Origin: Gemmata massiliana
GTDB taxonomy: Bacteria; Planctomycetota; Planctomycetia; Gemmatales; Gemmataceae
Direction: 5' to 3'
Assembly (NCBI GenBank): GCA_000531095.1
Contig: HG799463.1
Location: 879,422-943,421 of the forward strand
DNA: 64,000 nt
The position numbers and the translations under genes were made by a program. Under the pieces are notes generated by a model. It made no database searches and was not told the DNA's origin. It was given only the letters and a program-made list of their open reading frames with translations. Every line of letters starts with the position of its first letter. Position 1 is the stretch's first letter. Shown piece after piece: positions 8,495-18,128 of this stretch.

Positions 8495-8888
8495 ATTCGT
8501 TCGTGCGCGGGCCGGTGCGGTATGCGAATACTGTCGCCTTCCGGAAGCCCTGTATCCCGGCCCCTACACGACGGAACACATCATCGCCCGACAGCACGGC
8601 GGGTCCGATCGCGACGACAACTTGGCTTACGCTTGCGGGCACTGCAACTTACATAAGGGGCCAAACATCGCCGGACTCGATCCCGCGACCGGCCTGCTGA
8701 CGCGCCTGTTTAACCCGCGCGTAGATGTTTGGAACGATCACTCTGAATGGTCCGGTCACATCCTCACTAGCCGAACACCCGTTGGGCGCACGACGGGTGT
8801 TGTTCTGGCAATGAACGACGCGATGGCCCGCGTCGTTCGAGCCGCACTTTTGGCCGAGGGCGTGTTTCCACCGATCCCCCCGGCCTGA
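8475..8888 (+). CDS. HNH endonuclease family protein
   Basis: A 137-aa protein with a zinc-finger type HNH nuclease core. CEYC lies near residue 17-20, then EHIIARQHGGSDRDDNLAYA, then CGHCNLHKG. The HNH residues are the His of EHI, the Asn of DNLA and the His of NLHKG, and the four cysteines form the structural zinc site. A C-terminal segment (LFNPRVDVWNDHSEW) is typical of stand-alone planctomycete and cyanobacterial HNH proteins. It overlaps the frameshifted small ORF by 20 nt, and its 3' end lies one base from that of proS on the other strand. Its role could be in a toxin-antitoxin or mobile-element context, or unknown DNA processing. Confidence 0.88.
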   Translation: MAHPRHEFVRARAGAVCEYCRLPEALYPGPYTTEHIIARQHGGSDRDDNLAYACGHCNLHKGPNIAGLDPATGLLTRLFNPRVDVWNDHSEWSGHILTSRTPVGRTTGVVLAMNDAMARVVRAALLAEGVFPPIPPA

Positions 8889-8889
8889 T

Positions 8890-10431
8890 CTAGTACGCCC
8901 GTGCGAACACCACGCGGCGCGCGGACGGCTTACCGGTGAAGATGCACGTCCCGGCTTCCTGCGGGCCGTCGAACGGTAGACACCGGATCGTCGCCGCGAA
9001 CTCCTTTTGCACACTCTCTTCCGTCTCGCGCGTGCCGTCCCAGTGGGCGTACACGAACTTCAGCGGCTCCGTGCCCGCTTCCGCAGCCTCCTCGCGCGCG
9101 GGGAACAGGGCCTTGAACTCGTCGAGCGTGTTCGCGGTCACGATGCGCGAGTCGCGGAACGCCTTCGCCCGGTTGTACAGCGATGCCTGGATGTCGCGAA
9201 GCAGTTTCGCAATGTGCTCGGCCGCACCCGTGAGCGGGATGCCGAACTGCTTCCCCTCTTTTCCGGGTACGTCGCGCCGGGCCACGGCGCAGGCGCCCTT
9301 CTCGATGTCCTTCGGCCCGATCTCCACGCGAACGGGCACCCCGCGGACCTCGTGCTCCGCGTACCGGAACCCGGGTTGCTTGTCGAACAGCGTGTCGATC
9401 TTCACGCTGATCGGCTCGTAGCCGAAGAAGTCGTCGCGGGGCAGCGCACGCAGCTCGGTCGCGAGCTTTTCCGCAGCGGCGATCGAGGGGCCGCGCTCCG
9501 CATCGTTCTTGCCCAACGGTACGATAACGACGTGCGTGGCCGCGAGCCGCGGGGGGATTACGAGCCCGTTGTCGTCGGAGTGCGTCATAATGAGGCCGCC
9601 GATGAGCCGCGTGCTCACGCCCCAACTCGTCGCCCAGGCGAACTCTTCCTTGTTCTCCTTGTCCTTGAACTTCACATCGAATGCCTTCGCGAAATTCTGG
9701 CCCAAGAAGTGCGACGTTCCGGCCTGGAGCGCCTTACCGTCCTGCATCATCGCTTCGATGCAGAGCGTGTACACCGCACCAGGGAACTTCTGCCCGTCGG
9801 TCTTGGGACCGACCAGCACGGGCATTGCCATCCACTCTTCCGCGAACTTCTGGTACACGCGGACCATCTGGAGCGTTTCCGCTTCGGCCTCTTGTGCGGT
9901 CGCGTGGGCGGTGTGCCCCTCTTGCCAGAGGAACTCGGCGGTGCGGAGGAACAGTCGCGTGCGCATCTCCCAGCGCACCACGTTCGCCCACTGGTTAATG
10001 AGTAGCGGCAGGTCGCGGTAGCTCTGTACCCACTTCTTGTAGGTGTTCCAGATGATCGTTTCGGACGTGGGGCGAATGATGAGCGGCTCTTCGAGTTCGG
10101 CCGCGGGGTCGACGTGCAGCGGCTTGCCGGGTTCCGCTTTCAGGCGGTAGTGCGTGACCACCGCGCACTCCTTCGCGAACCCCTCCGCCATCTGTTCTTC
10201 CTTCGCCAGGAAGCTCATGGGAATGAAGAGGGGGAAGTAGGCGTTGACGTGCCCGGTGTCCTTGAACAACCGGTCGAGCGCGCGCTGCATCTTTTCCCAG
10301 AGGGCGTACCCGGTCGGCTTGATGACCATGCACCCGCGAACGTCCGAGTTGTCCGCGAGCCCGGCTTCCTTGACGATGTCCAGGTACCACTGGGAGTAGT
10401 TCCGGGCGCGGGGCGTAATCACGTCGGCCAT
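8890..10431 (-). CDS. proS: Prolyl-tRNA synthetase, archaeal/eukaryal type
   Basis: The product is 513 aa and charges tRNA-Pro with proline. Class II motifs are visible: motif 2 region [20 protein letters not shown] followed by HTAH, and motif 3 near [20 protein letters not shown]. The protein lacks room for the large INS editing insertion of standard bacterial ProRS (about 570 aa). It ends in the C-terminal zinc-binding domain with a terminal tyrosine (RVVFARAY), as in the archaeal/eukaryal form found in some bacteria. The start [20 protein letters not shown] is the conserved one. Only one proS gene is seen in the window. Confidence 0.96.
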   Translation of the reverse strand: MADVITPRARNYSQWYLDIVKEAGLADNSDVRGCMVIKPTGYALWEKMQRALDRLFKDTGHVNAYFPLFIPMSFLAKEEQMAEGFAKECAVVTHYRLKAEPGKPLHVDPAAELEEPLIIRPTSETIIWNTYKKWVQSYRDLPLLINQWANVVRWEMRTRLFLRTAEFLWQEGHTAHATAQEAEAETLQMVRVYQKFAEEWMAMPVLVGPKTDGQKFPGAVYTLCIEAMMQDGKALQAGTSHFLGQNFAKAFDVKFKDKENKEEFAWATSWGVSTRLIGGLIMTHSDDNGLVIPPRLAATHVVIVPLGKNDAERGPSIAAAEKLATELRALPRDDFFGYEPISVKIDTLFDKQPGFRYAEHEVRGVPVRVEIGPKDIEKGACAVARRDVPGKEGKQFGIPLTGAAEHIAKLLRDIQASLYNRAKAFRDSRIVTANTLDEFKALFPAREEAAEAGTEPLKFVYAHWDGTRETEESVQKEFAATIRCLPFDGPQEAGTCIFTGKPSARRVVFARAY

Positions 10432-10608
10432 GAGAAGTTCCTTGACAAATGAGGCGCGCGCCCGGGTTTAACGCCGGGCGGCGCGTGTGGTCACGATTAT
10501 AGATAGGGACGGCCCCGCGATCGAAAGGTGATCGGGGCAACGAGAAAGTCGCGGAAGGGTCCGTCGCTTAAGGTCACCCGAAGGATGTGAACCGTCCACT
10601 ACCAATCG

Positions 10609-10893
10609 TCAACTCACGGTGAGCGAACCCACCGAATCGGACGCCGTCCCACTAACCGTTGCGACGACCGAGGCTCCCGTGTAGGCTTGGGTGGCACTGA
10701 TATTCGAGTACCAGTCCCCGCTAACAGCCGTGACGAGAGCTCCCGTTGCCACCGTTGCACCACCGGAATCTTTTAGCACAACACTAATTTGCGACGAAGT
10801 AACCGTCGCCTCACACTTGCCGCTCACAGTAAACGAGCGAGCTACTGTTGCTCCATTGGTCGGCTGAGAAATCGTGATCCAGGGTGTGGGCAT
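10609..10893 (-). CDS. Small Ig-like domain protein
   Basis: A 94-aa ORF starting MPTPWITISQP at 10893, with AGGA about 9 nt upstream. The sequence is rich in Thr, Val, Ser and Gly and reads like one bacterial Ig-like beta-sandwich (FTVSGKCEATV, then ISVVLKDSGGATVATG, ending SVGSLTVS). It has no signal peptide. Its 5' end overlaps the 3' end of the kinase gene by 83 nt in another frame. That overlap is unusually long for a coupled gene and may mean the kinase end is altered by a frameshift. Function unknown. Confidence 0.55.
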   Translation of the reverse strand: MPTPWITISQPTNGATVARSFTVSGKCEATVTSSQISVVLKDSGGATVATGALVTAVSGDWYSNISATQAYTGASVVATVSGTASDSVGSLTVS

Positions 10894-12922
10894 TCGAGTT
10901 CCTAACTCCGGAATCAAGGAAGGGGGTAAGGGTCACGTTCCGGACGGCAACCACCGATCGGTACCCCCAAACTCCGATCGCGCCTCGCGCGTTCCACGCG
11001 GGGTATTTGATGCCGTTGTCGGGGATCAAATTGTTCAGCTCTTCGTGCGGCTTGGAATATTTCGCCTGAACTTCGGCAATGGGTAACGGCCTAAACCGTG
11101 ACGTATTGTCACCCGATCGAATCCACCGGGCCTCAATACCCGCCGGGGTCACGTCGACCTCGATCGTGCGCCACGGCCCCGGAGTTTGATTCGCTTGAGT
11201 GAACGGAACAGAAGCCAAACCCATGTAACGGAGACCGAAAGAAACGGTTGGCGATTTCGGAAGGCACACATGGACGAGGCTAGCCCCCTCTGGCCCCGGG
11301 GGAGGAAAGCCGGGGGGAGGAGGAGGAGTAGAGAATTCAGTGAACTTGACCAAAAACGCAATTTGGGACCGCCAATTATTGTCGCCAAGGGCGGTCTGCC
11401 GGCCGAAGTACAGCCCAACTTCGTGCCCCCCGGGACTGCGCGATCGACCGTCTGAGGTACGAATCACATCCGCCTGCGACAGATCGGCGCGGATGCGATA
11501 ACGATTGATCGTCGTATCGGGGAGTAGATCGAGCATTGATAGGTCTTGCGTGCTAAACGCGCACGGAGCATTGGCCTTGTCGGGAACAAATTCCGCCGAG
11601 CCGAACGCCCATTCGGACCACACGGGCCGCCCCGAATCTTTCACGAGCGTAACCGAGCGGCCGGCAAGAAGTTCTGCCTCTATATACGAGAGCGGCTTGG
11701 GCGGAGGGGGAAGCGGGGCGCCAGTGGCCGGCGGCCAGGTACTAAGGCTTATACCGAGGACAAACACACCCACGAGAGCACACACGAGTAACGCAGCCCC
11801 GGCCAGCGAACCGCGATTCCGAAGCACCGCCTTCCGTGCCCGGCGCAAGGGCGTGAGCGGCTTGGCGAGAACGGGCTTATCCTCAAGGAAGCGGCCCAAG
11901 TCCGCAGCCAGTTCCTCCGCGGTCGCGTACCGAGCACTCGGCTCCTTCTCCAGGCACTTGTGGACGATCGCTTCGAGGTCGACGGAGATTTCGGGGCGCA
12001 CGGTGCGAATGCGGGTCGGCTCCGCGTGCTCGATTTGCCTAACGATCTTGTGCAGTTCGGACTCCTTGAACGGCGCCCGTCCGGTGAGCGCGTAGTAGAG
12101 AGTCGCACCCAAGCCGTAAACATCGGCCGTAGCCTCAACAACGGAAGCTCCGGTAACTTGTTCCGGCGCCATGAAGCCCGGCGTGCCCAAGACCCCGGTA
12201 CCCTGCGTAACACTGACCGTGCGGTCGAGTTGTTTGGCGAGACCGAAATCGGACAACTTCGGCTCGACATCGGTCAACTGCAGGGTCGCCAAATCAGCAG
12301 CCTCACTCGAGTCCGCGGTCCCGTTTTTGAACTGTAGGAGCACGTTCCCCGGTTTAATATCGCGGTGAATGATCTTCGCTTGATTGGCCGCGTGGGTTCC
12401 GTGGGCAACGGCCTGAATTAACTTCGCGGCATCCTTTGGAGCGAGCGGGCCGCGGGCACCAACGAACCGGGACAGCGTTCCGGGCGAGGCGAACTCCATC
12501 GTGTAGTGCGGCGGGTTCTGCTGTAACTTTGCGGCAAAAACGGTAACGACGTTCGGGTGCGTGAGCGAAGCCAGCGTTTCAACCTCGACCTGGAGCCGAC
12601 CAACGGCACCGGAATCGCCGGGCACGTGGAGCAGTTTGACGGCAACCTGGCGCTTGGTTTCGACGTCGCGCGCGAGGTACACCGCGCCCACTCCGCCGCG
12701 CCCGAGTAGGTGGGAAAACACTAACCCCGGCGGGTTCGGCGGGAGCACTTCGGGCGCCGGAGGCGTCGAGCGCACGCGCGCACGTGGTTCGGTAATCTCC
12801 GGTACGTCCGTTTCCGCGCGCGGGTTAACGCGCCGGGTTCTCGCACAAACCGAGCACCCGTCACCCGATTCGGGCAGAATCAGGCGCGAGCACTGCGGAC
12901 ACGTTATTGGATTGGTACCCAT
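10811..12922 (-). CDS. Membrane-anchored Ser/Thr protein kinase with beta-rich C-terminal domain
   Basis: A protein of 703 aa, start chosen at MGTNPITCPQC (12922). An N-terminal zinc ribbon (CPQC and CSVC pairs) precedes a Hanks-type kinase domain at about 65-350: the glycine loop GRGGVGAVYLA, lysine in VAVKLL, catalytic HRDIKPGNVLL, DFGLAKQ and APEQV. One transmembrane helix (GAALLVCALVGVFVLGI) follows near 400. The outer part is a beta-rich domain with VGLYFGRQTALGDNNW, reminiscent of LamG/jelly-roll sensor domains. The last about 35 residues overlap the small Ig-like ORF and are unlike the rest. The ligand is unknown. Kinases of this build are abundant in Gemmataceae. Confidence 0.9.
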   Translation of the reverse strand: MGTNPITCPQCSRLILPESGDGCSVCARTRRVNPRAETDVPEITEPRARVRSTPPAPEVLPPNPPGLVFSHLLGRGGVGAVYLARDVETKRQVAVKLLHVPGDSGAVGRLQVEVETLASLTHPNVVTVFAAKLQQNPPHYTMEFASPGTLSRFVGARGPLAPKDAAKLIQAVAHGTHAANQAKIIHRDIKPGNVLLQFKNGTADSSEAADLATLQLTDVEPKLSDFGLAKQLDRTVSVTQGTGVLGTPGFMAPEQVTGASVVEATADVYGLGATLYYALTGRAPFKESELHKIVRQIEHAEPTRIRTVRPEISVDLEAIVHKCLEKEPSARYATAEELAADLGRFLEDKPVLAKPLTPLRRARKAVLRNRGSLAGAALLVCALVGVFVLGISLSTWPPATGAPLPPPPKPLSYIEAELLAGRSVTLVKDSGRPVWSEWAFGSAEFVPDKANAPCAFSTQDLSMLDLLPDTTINRYRIRADLSQADVIRTSDGRSRSPGGHEVGLYFGRQTALGDNNWRSQIAFLVKFTEFSTPPPPPGFPPPGPEGASLVHVCLPKSPTVSFGLRYMGLASVPFTQANQTPGPWRTIEVDVTPAGIEARWIRSGDNTSRFRPLPIAEVQAKYSKPHEELNNLIPDNGIKYPAWNARGAIGVWGYRSVVAVRNVTLTPFLDSGVRNSNAHTLDHDFSADQWSNSSSLVYCERQV

Positions 12923-13046
12923 AGTGTGTTGTGAGCGCGAGTTATTCGAGTGAATGGAGAAGAGTTTACCCGCACGGGAACGCAAACGCAATCTCCGAGA
13001 GCGGACTATTTTATTCGGGTTTTTACCCGCTTAAAACAACCGGGTT

Positions 13047-14066
13047 CTAACCCAGATCCCAGATCAGGACGCGCCCGAAGCGCCCGCCGACGGCCGCGGT
13101 CAGCCCGTCGGCCGACACCGCAACGCACATCACGCACTCGAGTTGCCAACTCCAATCGTTAATGAGAGTTCCGGTCGGCACGTCCCACAACTGAATGCGA
13201 TTGCGCGGCCGCTTCACCAGAAGCCCGCGCCCGTCGGCTACGAACGCAAACGTCCCGGGCCAGTCCCAGTTCCCGCGCTCGTCCTCCACCTGCAAGGTCG
13301 ATACCGGAGCAAGTACGACGTGTGGTACCGGAGCCGCGGTCGTCGTTTGCGCGGGCGGGTTCGCGCCGTTCTCTCGCTGGACACGCGCGGCGTCCGCCGG
13401 AGACTCGTCTTCGTCCGGTTCCGCGTGTTCGCCGATCTCGTACACGCGAAGTGTTGGCCCCTCGTGAACCGCGAACCGCTGCCCGTTGGGGCAAAATTTC
13501 ACCGAACCCGGCCACAAGTGTTTCGGTTTCTCTTCGTCGTGCTGGACCGTGGCGATCACGTTTCCGGTGCGGAGATCGAGCACCACATTCTGACGGGTCG
13601 GTCGCGTCCTGGTATCGAGAACCGCGAAGCGACCGTCGGGCGAGAGCGCGTCTACGGCGACCGATCCGTTGTGCCCGTACCCGCGCCACCGGGAACGCGG
13701 ATTCGTAACCGGATCGGGCTCCCACTGAACCACCCGGCAGTACGGGTCGATCCCCGTCGTGCGCGTGTCGTCGGCGGTCAGGAGCAAGTTCCAGTGACAA
13801 CTCGCGCTGAGAAGTTCCCCCGTCGTTGCGTCGAAAACTTCGACCCACTTCGCGCTCCCGGTCGCAACGAATCGTCCGCCCGCGCAGAACGTAAGTCCTC
13901 GGAGAACGTCGCGCCGCGGTTGGGCACATACCGCGATCGTGTGACCAGTTGCGCGATCGAGGAGTGTGACGCCGTAGTGCGGTTGAGACACCGCGATCGT
14001 GTTCCCGTCCGGACTAAAAACGATGTGCGTAACCGGTTGGCGCGTGACCATTTTTAGAGCGATCAT
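13047..14066 (-). CDS. WD40 repeat protein
   Basis: A 339-aa protein composed of degenerate WD40-type beta-propeller blades with no other domain and no signal peptide. Blade signatures include FSPDGNTIAVS, LSPDGRFAVLD, FVADGRGLLVKRP and VSADGLTAAVGG, with tryptophan-aspartate endings such as LWDVP and LIWDLG. Propellers of this type are scaffolds for protein contacts. It lies 124 bp upstream of the Ser/Thr kinase on the same strand, so the two may be transcribed together, and WD40 proteins often accompany planctomycete kinases. No specific partner can be named. Confidence 0.85.
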   Translation of the reverse strand: MIALKMVTRQPVTHIVFSPDGNTIAVSQPHYGVTLLDRATGHTIAVCAQPRRDVLRGLTFCAGGRFVATGSAKWVEVFDATTGELLSASCHWNLLLTADDTRTTGIDPYCRVVQWEPDPVTNPRSRWRGYGHNGSVAVDALSPDGRFAVLDTRTRPTRQNVVLDLRTGNVIATVQHDEEKPKHLWPGSVKFCPNGQRFAVHEGPTLRVYEIGEHAEPDEDESPADAARVQRENGANPPAQTTTAAPVPHVVLAPVSTLQVEDERGNWDWPGTFAFVADGRGLLVKRPRNRIQLWDVPTGTLINDWSWQLECVMCVAVSADGLTAAVGGRFGRVLIWDLG

Positions 14067-14153
14067 GGGCCGCGGTATCCTTCATTCGGGGCGCACGACA
14101 TCAGAAACGGACGACCGCCGTTCGCGCCGGGTTCGGTCGGAATGGGGGCACAC

Positions 14154-14807
14154 ATGAACCGCTGGTTCGACGGGGTGTATTTGGTCGGCCGGTACAACTG
14201 GTTGCAAACCGGCGTGTGGGTACTCGCTCACAACGGCGAAGCGGCGGTACTGGAACTCCCGCCGACCAGCCTCGTGGGGGTCGAATTCGGCCCCGGTCCG
14301 GCCGCGGACGCGGCAGCGGTCGCACACGAACTCGGGGTCGCGGTGAAATTCCTCCTTTGCACGCACGCGCACCACGACCACTTCAGCACCCGCACGTTCG
14401 ACGCGATGCGCCAGCGGTTCCCGGAAGCGGCCCCGGTCTTGCAGAGCGGCTTCCGGCAACTCGCCGGCGATTCCGGCCCCCGGTACTTCGATGATGGAGC
14501 TACGCTGTTCGTTGGGGGCGAACCGCTGCACCTCGTTCACGCCCCAAAACACAGTCACACCGACACGATGGTGATCTTCCGCGGCGCGGCCTGCACCGGG
14601 GACTGGGAACTCAACACGGTGCGCACGGTGAACGAGCGGGTGCCGGTCGAGGCGCGGGTGCGCTCCTGTGACCGCATGATCGAGTTCGTGACCCGCACCG
14701 GTTATCGCGTTCACCGCGTGTACTCGGTTCACGCCAACGACCGCCGCGACGGAGTGGACTTCCCCGCACTCATGGCCGACACGCGCACGGACCGTCGGTT
14801 GTGGTGA
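14154..14807 (+). CDS. MBL-fold metallo-hydrolase
   Basis: A 217-aa metallo-beta-lactamase-fold protein. The metal motif H-x-H-x-D-H is present as THAHHDHF, followed by further histidines in LVHAPKHSHTDTM. An Asp near the end (CTGDWEL) could complete the dinuclear site. The start at 14154 is preferred over 14142 because a GGGGG sequence lies 5-9 nt upstream. The family includes glyoxalase II-like thioesterases, lactonases and others; the sequence does not show which. It is alone between the WD40 gene (divergent) and the ankyrin gene (convergent). Confidence 0.88.
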   Translation: MNRWFDGVYLVGRYNWLQTGVWVLAHNGEAAVLELPPTSLVGVEFGPGPAADAAAVAHELGVAVKFLLCTHAHHDHFSTRTFDAMRQRFPEAAPVLQSGFRQLAGDSGPRYFDDGATLFVGGEPLHLVHAPKHSHTDTMVIFRGAACTGDWELNTVRTVNERVPVEARVRSCDRMIEFVTRTGYRVHRVYSVHANDRRDGVDFPALMADTRTDRRLW

Positions 14808-15072
14808 AACGCCCGCGCCCTACCAATAAGGACCGGCACTTCTCCCATCAAAGATTCCCGTGCGTCGCGGTCTGAAGCGCCCGGAATAATGTCGAATGCC
14901 GTACTCTCGCCAGAACAGCGATTGAATTTTTTCGTGGCCCTGCTCCTCTAGCCTAACAACGACAATCCGCCAAAATCTACAGCCCCTTGTCAGGAGCTGT
15001 TGGTGACCAGCTATGAGGTTCGAGCCGGCCGTTCGCCTCAAACGGCCACGGTCCGCACGAACCGGTCGCTGG

Positions 15073-15624
15073 CTACCCCTGGCTACTGGCTGCTTCGAGT
15101 ACGGACACGATCTCTTCCACCTGCCCCGGGTCGTTGAACGCGCGGCGCGCGGCGCGGCGGCGTTCCTGCCACCAGATGCGGAAGAACTCGGGGTCCGCGT
15201 CGGGCAGTTCCTGGCGCATTCGGTCCAGTTCGGCCTGTTCGTCCGCACCCAGTTGGAGCTGGTTGTTTTCGTCGAGCGACGGGGACTTGTGCGGTTTCCG
15301 CCGCTTGGTTTGCAGGCGCATGAGCTTGCGGCGGGCATAATCGAGCGCGGTCAGGCCGGCGCCGTCGGTCGCGTGGGGATCAGCGCCGTGGGTGAGAAGC
15401 GCCCGCACCGTGGCGGCGTTGGGGCACGAACTGCGAATGTTGGCGATGAGCGGAGTGGTGCCTTTGGCGGAGCGGCAGTTGGGATCGACTCCCCACGAGA
15501 GCCGCTCCGCGACGAGATCCGCGTCACCACGTAGAGCGGCGAGGTACAGTAGTTTCTCGAACTTGCGACGGAACTCGGGGTTACGGGCCATCGCGCGGAA
15601 ATCGTCCATGCCGTTCCCCCGCAT
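15073..15624 (-). CDS. Ankyrin repeat protein
   Basis: A 183-aa protein with about two to three ankyrin repeats. Typical pieces are LYLAALRGDADLVAERLSWG, then TTPLIANIRSS, and VRALLTHGADPHATDGAGLT followed by ALDYARRKL. An acidic/charged C-terminal half (ADEQAELDRMRQELP, then IWWQERRRAARRAF) carries no recognised domain. There is no signal peptide. Ankyrin repeats mediate protein contacts; the partner is unknown. The gene sits 5' of icd on the complementary strand but is separated from it only by 67 bp, and both read leftward. Confidence 0.85.
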   Translation of the reverse strand: MRGNGMDDFRAMARNPEFRRKFEKLLYLAALRGDADLVAERLSWGVDPNCRSAKGTTPLIANIRSSCPNAATVRALLTHGADPHATDGAGLTALDYARRKLMRLQTKRRKPHKSPSLDENNQLQLGADEQAELDRMRQELPDADPEFFRIWWQERRRAARRAFNDPGQVEEIVSVLEAASSQG

Positions 15625-15691
15625 AAGGCCGCACTGAAGTGATTACCGCGCCCGGTTCCCACAAGAAGCCAGCCGGGCGCGGTGCGTGCTA

Positions 15692-16906
15692 TTAGCCCAT
15701 CCGCTTCTTGAGTTCGGCGTCCACCGCGTCGAGGTACTGTTCGGTGGTCAGGTACGGCGTCTTGTCGCTGATGAGGATCGCGAGATCCTTCGTCATCTTA
15801 CCGCCCTCGACCATATCGACGCAGACCTTCTCCACCGTCTCCGCGAACTTCACCACGTCCGGCGTGTCGTCCATCTTCCCGCGGTAGATCAGCCCGCGGG
15901 TCCAGGCGTAGATCGACGCGATCGGGTTCGTGCTCGTCGGCTTGCCCTTCTGGTGCTCGCGGTAGTGCCGCGTCACGGTGCCGTGGGCCGCTTCCGCTTC
16001 GACCGTCTTACCGTCCGGCGACATCAGCACGCTGGTCATGAGGCCGAGCGAGCCGTATCCCTGCGCCACGGTGTCGCTCTGCACGTCGCCGTCGTAGTTC
16101 TTGCACGCCCACAGGTACCCGCCGGTCCACTTCATGTTCGCGGCCACCATGTCGTCGATCAGCCGGTGCTCGTAGGTGAGCTTCTTGGCGTCGAACTGCG
16201 CCTTGAACTCCGTGTCGAAGACCTCCTGGAAGAGGTTCTTGAACCGGCCGTCGTAGACCTTCAGGATCGTGTTCTTCGTCGAAAGGTACACGGAGTAATC
16301 GCGGCCGAGGCCGTAGTTGAAGCACGCCCGCGCGAACCCCTTGATGGAGTCGTCGAGGTTGTACATCGCCAGCGTGACACCACCGCCGGGCGCCTTGAAC
16401 ACTTCCTTCTCGATCGCCGGGCCGCCGTCGGCCGGGGTGTAGGTGAGCTTCACTGTGCCCGCGCCAGGAAACAGGATCTCGCTCGCCTTGTACTGGTCGC
16501 CGAACCCGTGGCGCGCGACCACGACCGGCTTGTCCCAGTGCTTCACGAGCCGGGGCACGTTCGCGCAAATGATCGGTTCGCGGAAGATGGTGCCGTTGAG
16601 GATGTTCCGGATGGTGCCGTTGGGCGACGGGTACATCCGCTTCAGGTTGAACTCCTTGACGCGGGCCTCGTCCGGGGTGATGGTCGCGCACTTCACCGCG
16701 ACGCCGTACTTCTTCGTCGCTTCCGCGGAGTCGAACGTCACCTTGTCGTCGGTCGCGTCGCGGTGCTCCATACCGAGGTCGTAGTACTTGAGATCGATGT
16801 CGAGGTACGGCAGGATGAGCTTCTCGCGGATCTTCTGCCAGATGATGCGGGTCATCTCGTCGCCGTCCATTTCGACGACGGGGTTCTTCACCTTGATCTT
16901 GGCCAT
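15692..16906 (-). CDS. icd: NADP-dependent isocitrate dehydrogenase
   Basis: A 404-aa protein converting isocitrate to 2-oxoglutarate and CO2 with NADP+, a TCA-cycle step. The sequence is of the eukaryote-like (type II) dimeric class rather than the E. coli Icd class: it begins [20 protein letters not shown] and has [30 protein letters not shown] and [12 protein letters not shown]. The start at 16906 is preferred to the upstream start at 16948 because homologues start at MAKIKV. The gene appears monocistronic. The call is secure; the cofactor assignment follows from the subclass. Confidence 0.96.
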   Translation of the reverse strand: MAKIKVKNPVVEMDGDEMTRIIWQKIREKLILPYLDIDLKYYDLGMEHRDATDDKVTFDSAEATKKYGVAVKCATITPDEARVKEFNLKRMYPSPNGTIRNILNGTIFREPIICANVPRLVKHWDKPVVVARHGFGDQYKASEILFPGAGTVKLTYTPADGGPAIEKEVFKAPGGGVTLAMYNLDDSIKGFARACFNYGLGRDYSVYLSTKNTILKVYDGRFKNLFQEVFDTEFKAQFDAKKLTYEHRLIDDMVAANMKWTGGYLWACKNYDGDVQSDTVAQGYGSLGLMTSVLMSPDGKTVEAEAAHGTVTRHYREHQKGKPTSTNPIASIYAWTRGLIYRGKMDDTPDVVKFAETVEKVCVDMVEGGKMTKDLAILISDKTPYLTTEQYLDAVDAELKKRMG

Positions 16907-17086
16907 TGACAGAATCTCCGGGAGGGTACGTGTGCGGCGAGAAGCCATTAGCTTATTTGCGGGGCGGAAGTGCGAACAGAAGGGACCGGCCCGCCGTACC
17001 GCGGAGCCTCGGGTTGACCGGCCGCGGGTCGTTCCCGGTGGAGATGTGCGGGAGGGGCGAACAGAAGCTACGAAGACGGGACGCCG

Positions 17087-17869
17087 TTACGCCCCGAACA
17101 TGCGCGAGAACCAACTGCGACCGCTCGGGCGCGGCGCGGGCACCTGGACCGGTTCGCCCCGGAGTACAGCCGCGCCCCACGTGCCCGCGATCCGCGCCGC
17201 GTGTTTGCGCCCGACCCATTTCGCGAGCCGCGCGAAACCGGCGGCCATCTTCGGGCGCCGGCGCTCGATGCCGTGCCCGTCGGACCCGAGCAGGTGAATA
17301 CAACCGTCCCGCGCCCACCGCTTGAGGGCCGCCTCGAACTCGGGCGCCCACGGCTCCGCGATCGCGCGGGCCGTCACCTGGATCAGGCACCCCGCCTCGA
17401 CCCACGATTGTGTCAGGGCGGGATCGTCGAGCAGTTCCGCGTAGCGCTCCGCGTGCGCGATGATGAGGCGGACGCCCTCGCCCCGTAGTGCGTCCGCGAG
17501 CGGGAGCACGTCGACGAACGCGCCGTGCGGCATCTCCACGAGGAGCCACTGTTTGTGGTCCCCCACGGACATCAGCGTGCCCCCGCGCCACTCGTCGAGC
17601 GTGGTGTTCGAGAGCATGACCTCGCCGGTCGGGTACACCGAGAGCGGGATCTTCTTCTCGCTGAGCACGGCCGCGAGCGCGGCGGCGGACGAGCGCAGTC
17701 GGTCGGCGGTGTTGTCGGGGTAGTTGCGGTTCTGGTGCGCGAGCGCGGTCGCGTGGCGCGCGCCCTCGGTCACGAGCATCCGGCACATCGCGACCGCGAC
17801 GTCCATTGTGGGCGGACCGTCGTCCAGACCAGCAAGTAAATGGACGTGGGTGTCCGCGAGGGGAGTCAT
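17087..17869 (-). CDS. CpsB/YwqE-like PHP-fold tyrosine phosphatase
   Basis: A 260-aa protein starting MTPLADTHVHLLAGLDDGP. The N-terminal D-x-H-x-H plus LDDGP motif and the later LIIAHAERYAELL and LLGSDGHGIERRRP match the metal-dependent PHP phosphatases of the CpsB/CapC family. These act on phosphotyrosine of BY-kinases that regulate capsule or exopolysaccharide export. No kinase or polysaccharide genes lie nearby, so the substrate is inferred from the family only. The C-terminus is basic and Pro-rich (PAPRPSGRSWFSRMFGA). Confidence 0.88.
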   Translation of the reverse strand: MTPLADTHVHLLAGLDDGPPTMDVAVAMCRMLVTEGARHATALAHQNRNYPDNTADRLRSSAAALAAVLSEKKIPLSVYPTGEVMLSNTTLDEWRGGTLMSVGDHKQWLLVEMPHGAFVDVLPLADALRGEGVRLIIAHAERYAELLDDPALTQSWVEAGCLIQVTARAIAEPWAPEFEAALKRWARDGCIHLLGSDGHGIERRRPKMAAGFARLAKWVGRKHAARIAGTWGAAVLRGEPVQVPAPRPSGRSWFSRMFGA

Positions 17870-18018
17870 GCGCGTCGGGAACCGGGCGAGCGTGAAAAAG
17901 TAAGTAAGGGAGTTCCGTCCCCGCTCGCCGAAATAGCGAACCAACCGAATCGGGCGGCCTGTTCATTCTCTTAGAGCATGGAATGTGCCGGCGGGCAGAA
18001 AATCCGAAACGACTGAAA

Positions 18019-18070
18019 CACGAAATCCGAACCGTGGACCAATAGTTGAGTCCGCGGTTCGGATTTCGTG
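18019..18070. terminator. 21-bp hairpin downstream of the Gfo/Idh/MocA gene
   Basis: Arms at 18019-18039 and 18050-18070 pair over 21 bp with one wobble and a 10-nt loop. The structure is 58 nt past the stop codon of the oxidoreductase gene, which reads leftward. It lacks a T-run, so it may be a factor-assisted terminator or a repeat-derived palindrome. Confidence 0.7.
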
Positions 18071-18128
18071 TTCACCGCTCAGCGCGGGGAGCGAACGGCC
18101 GGCTCACCGACCGTTCGCGGGTGACGAA

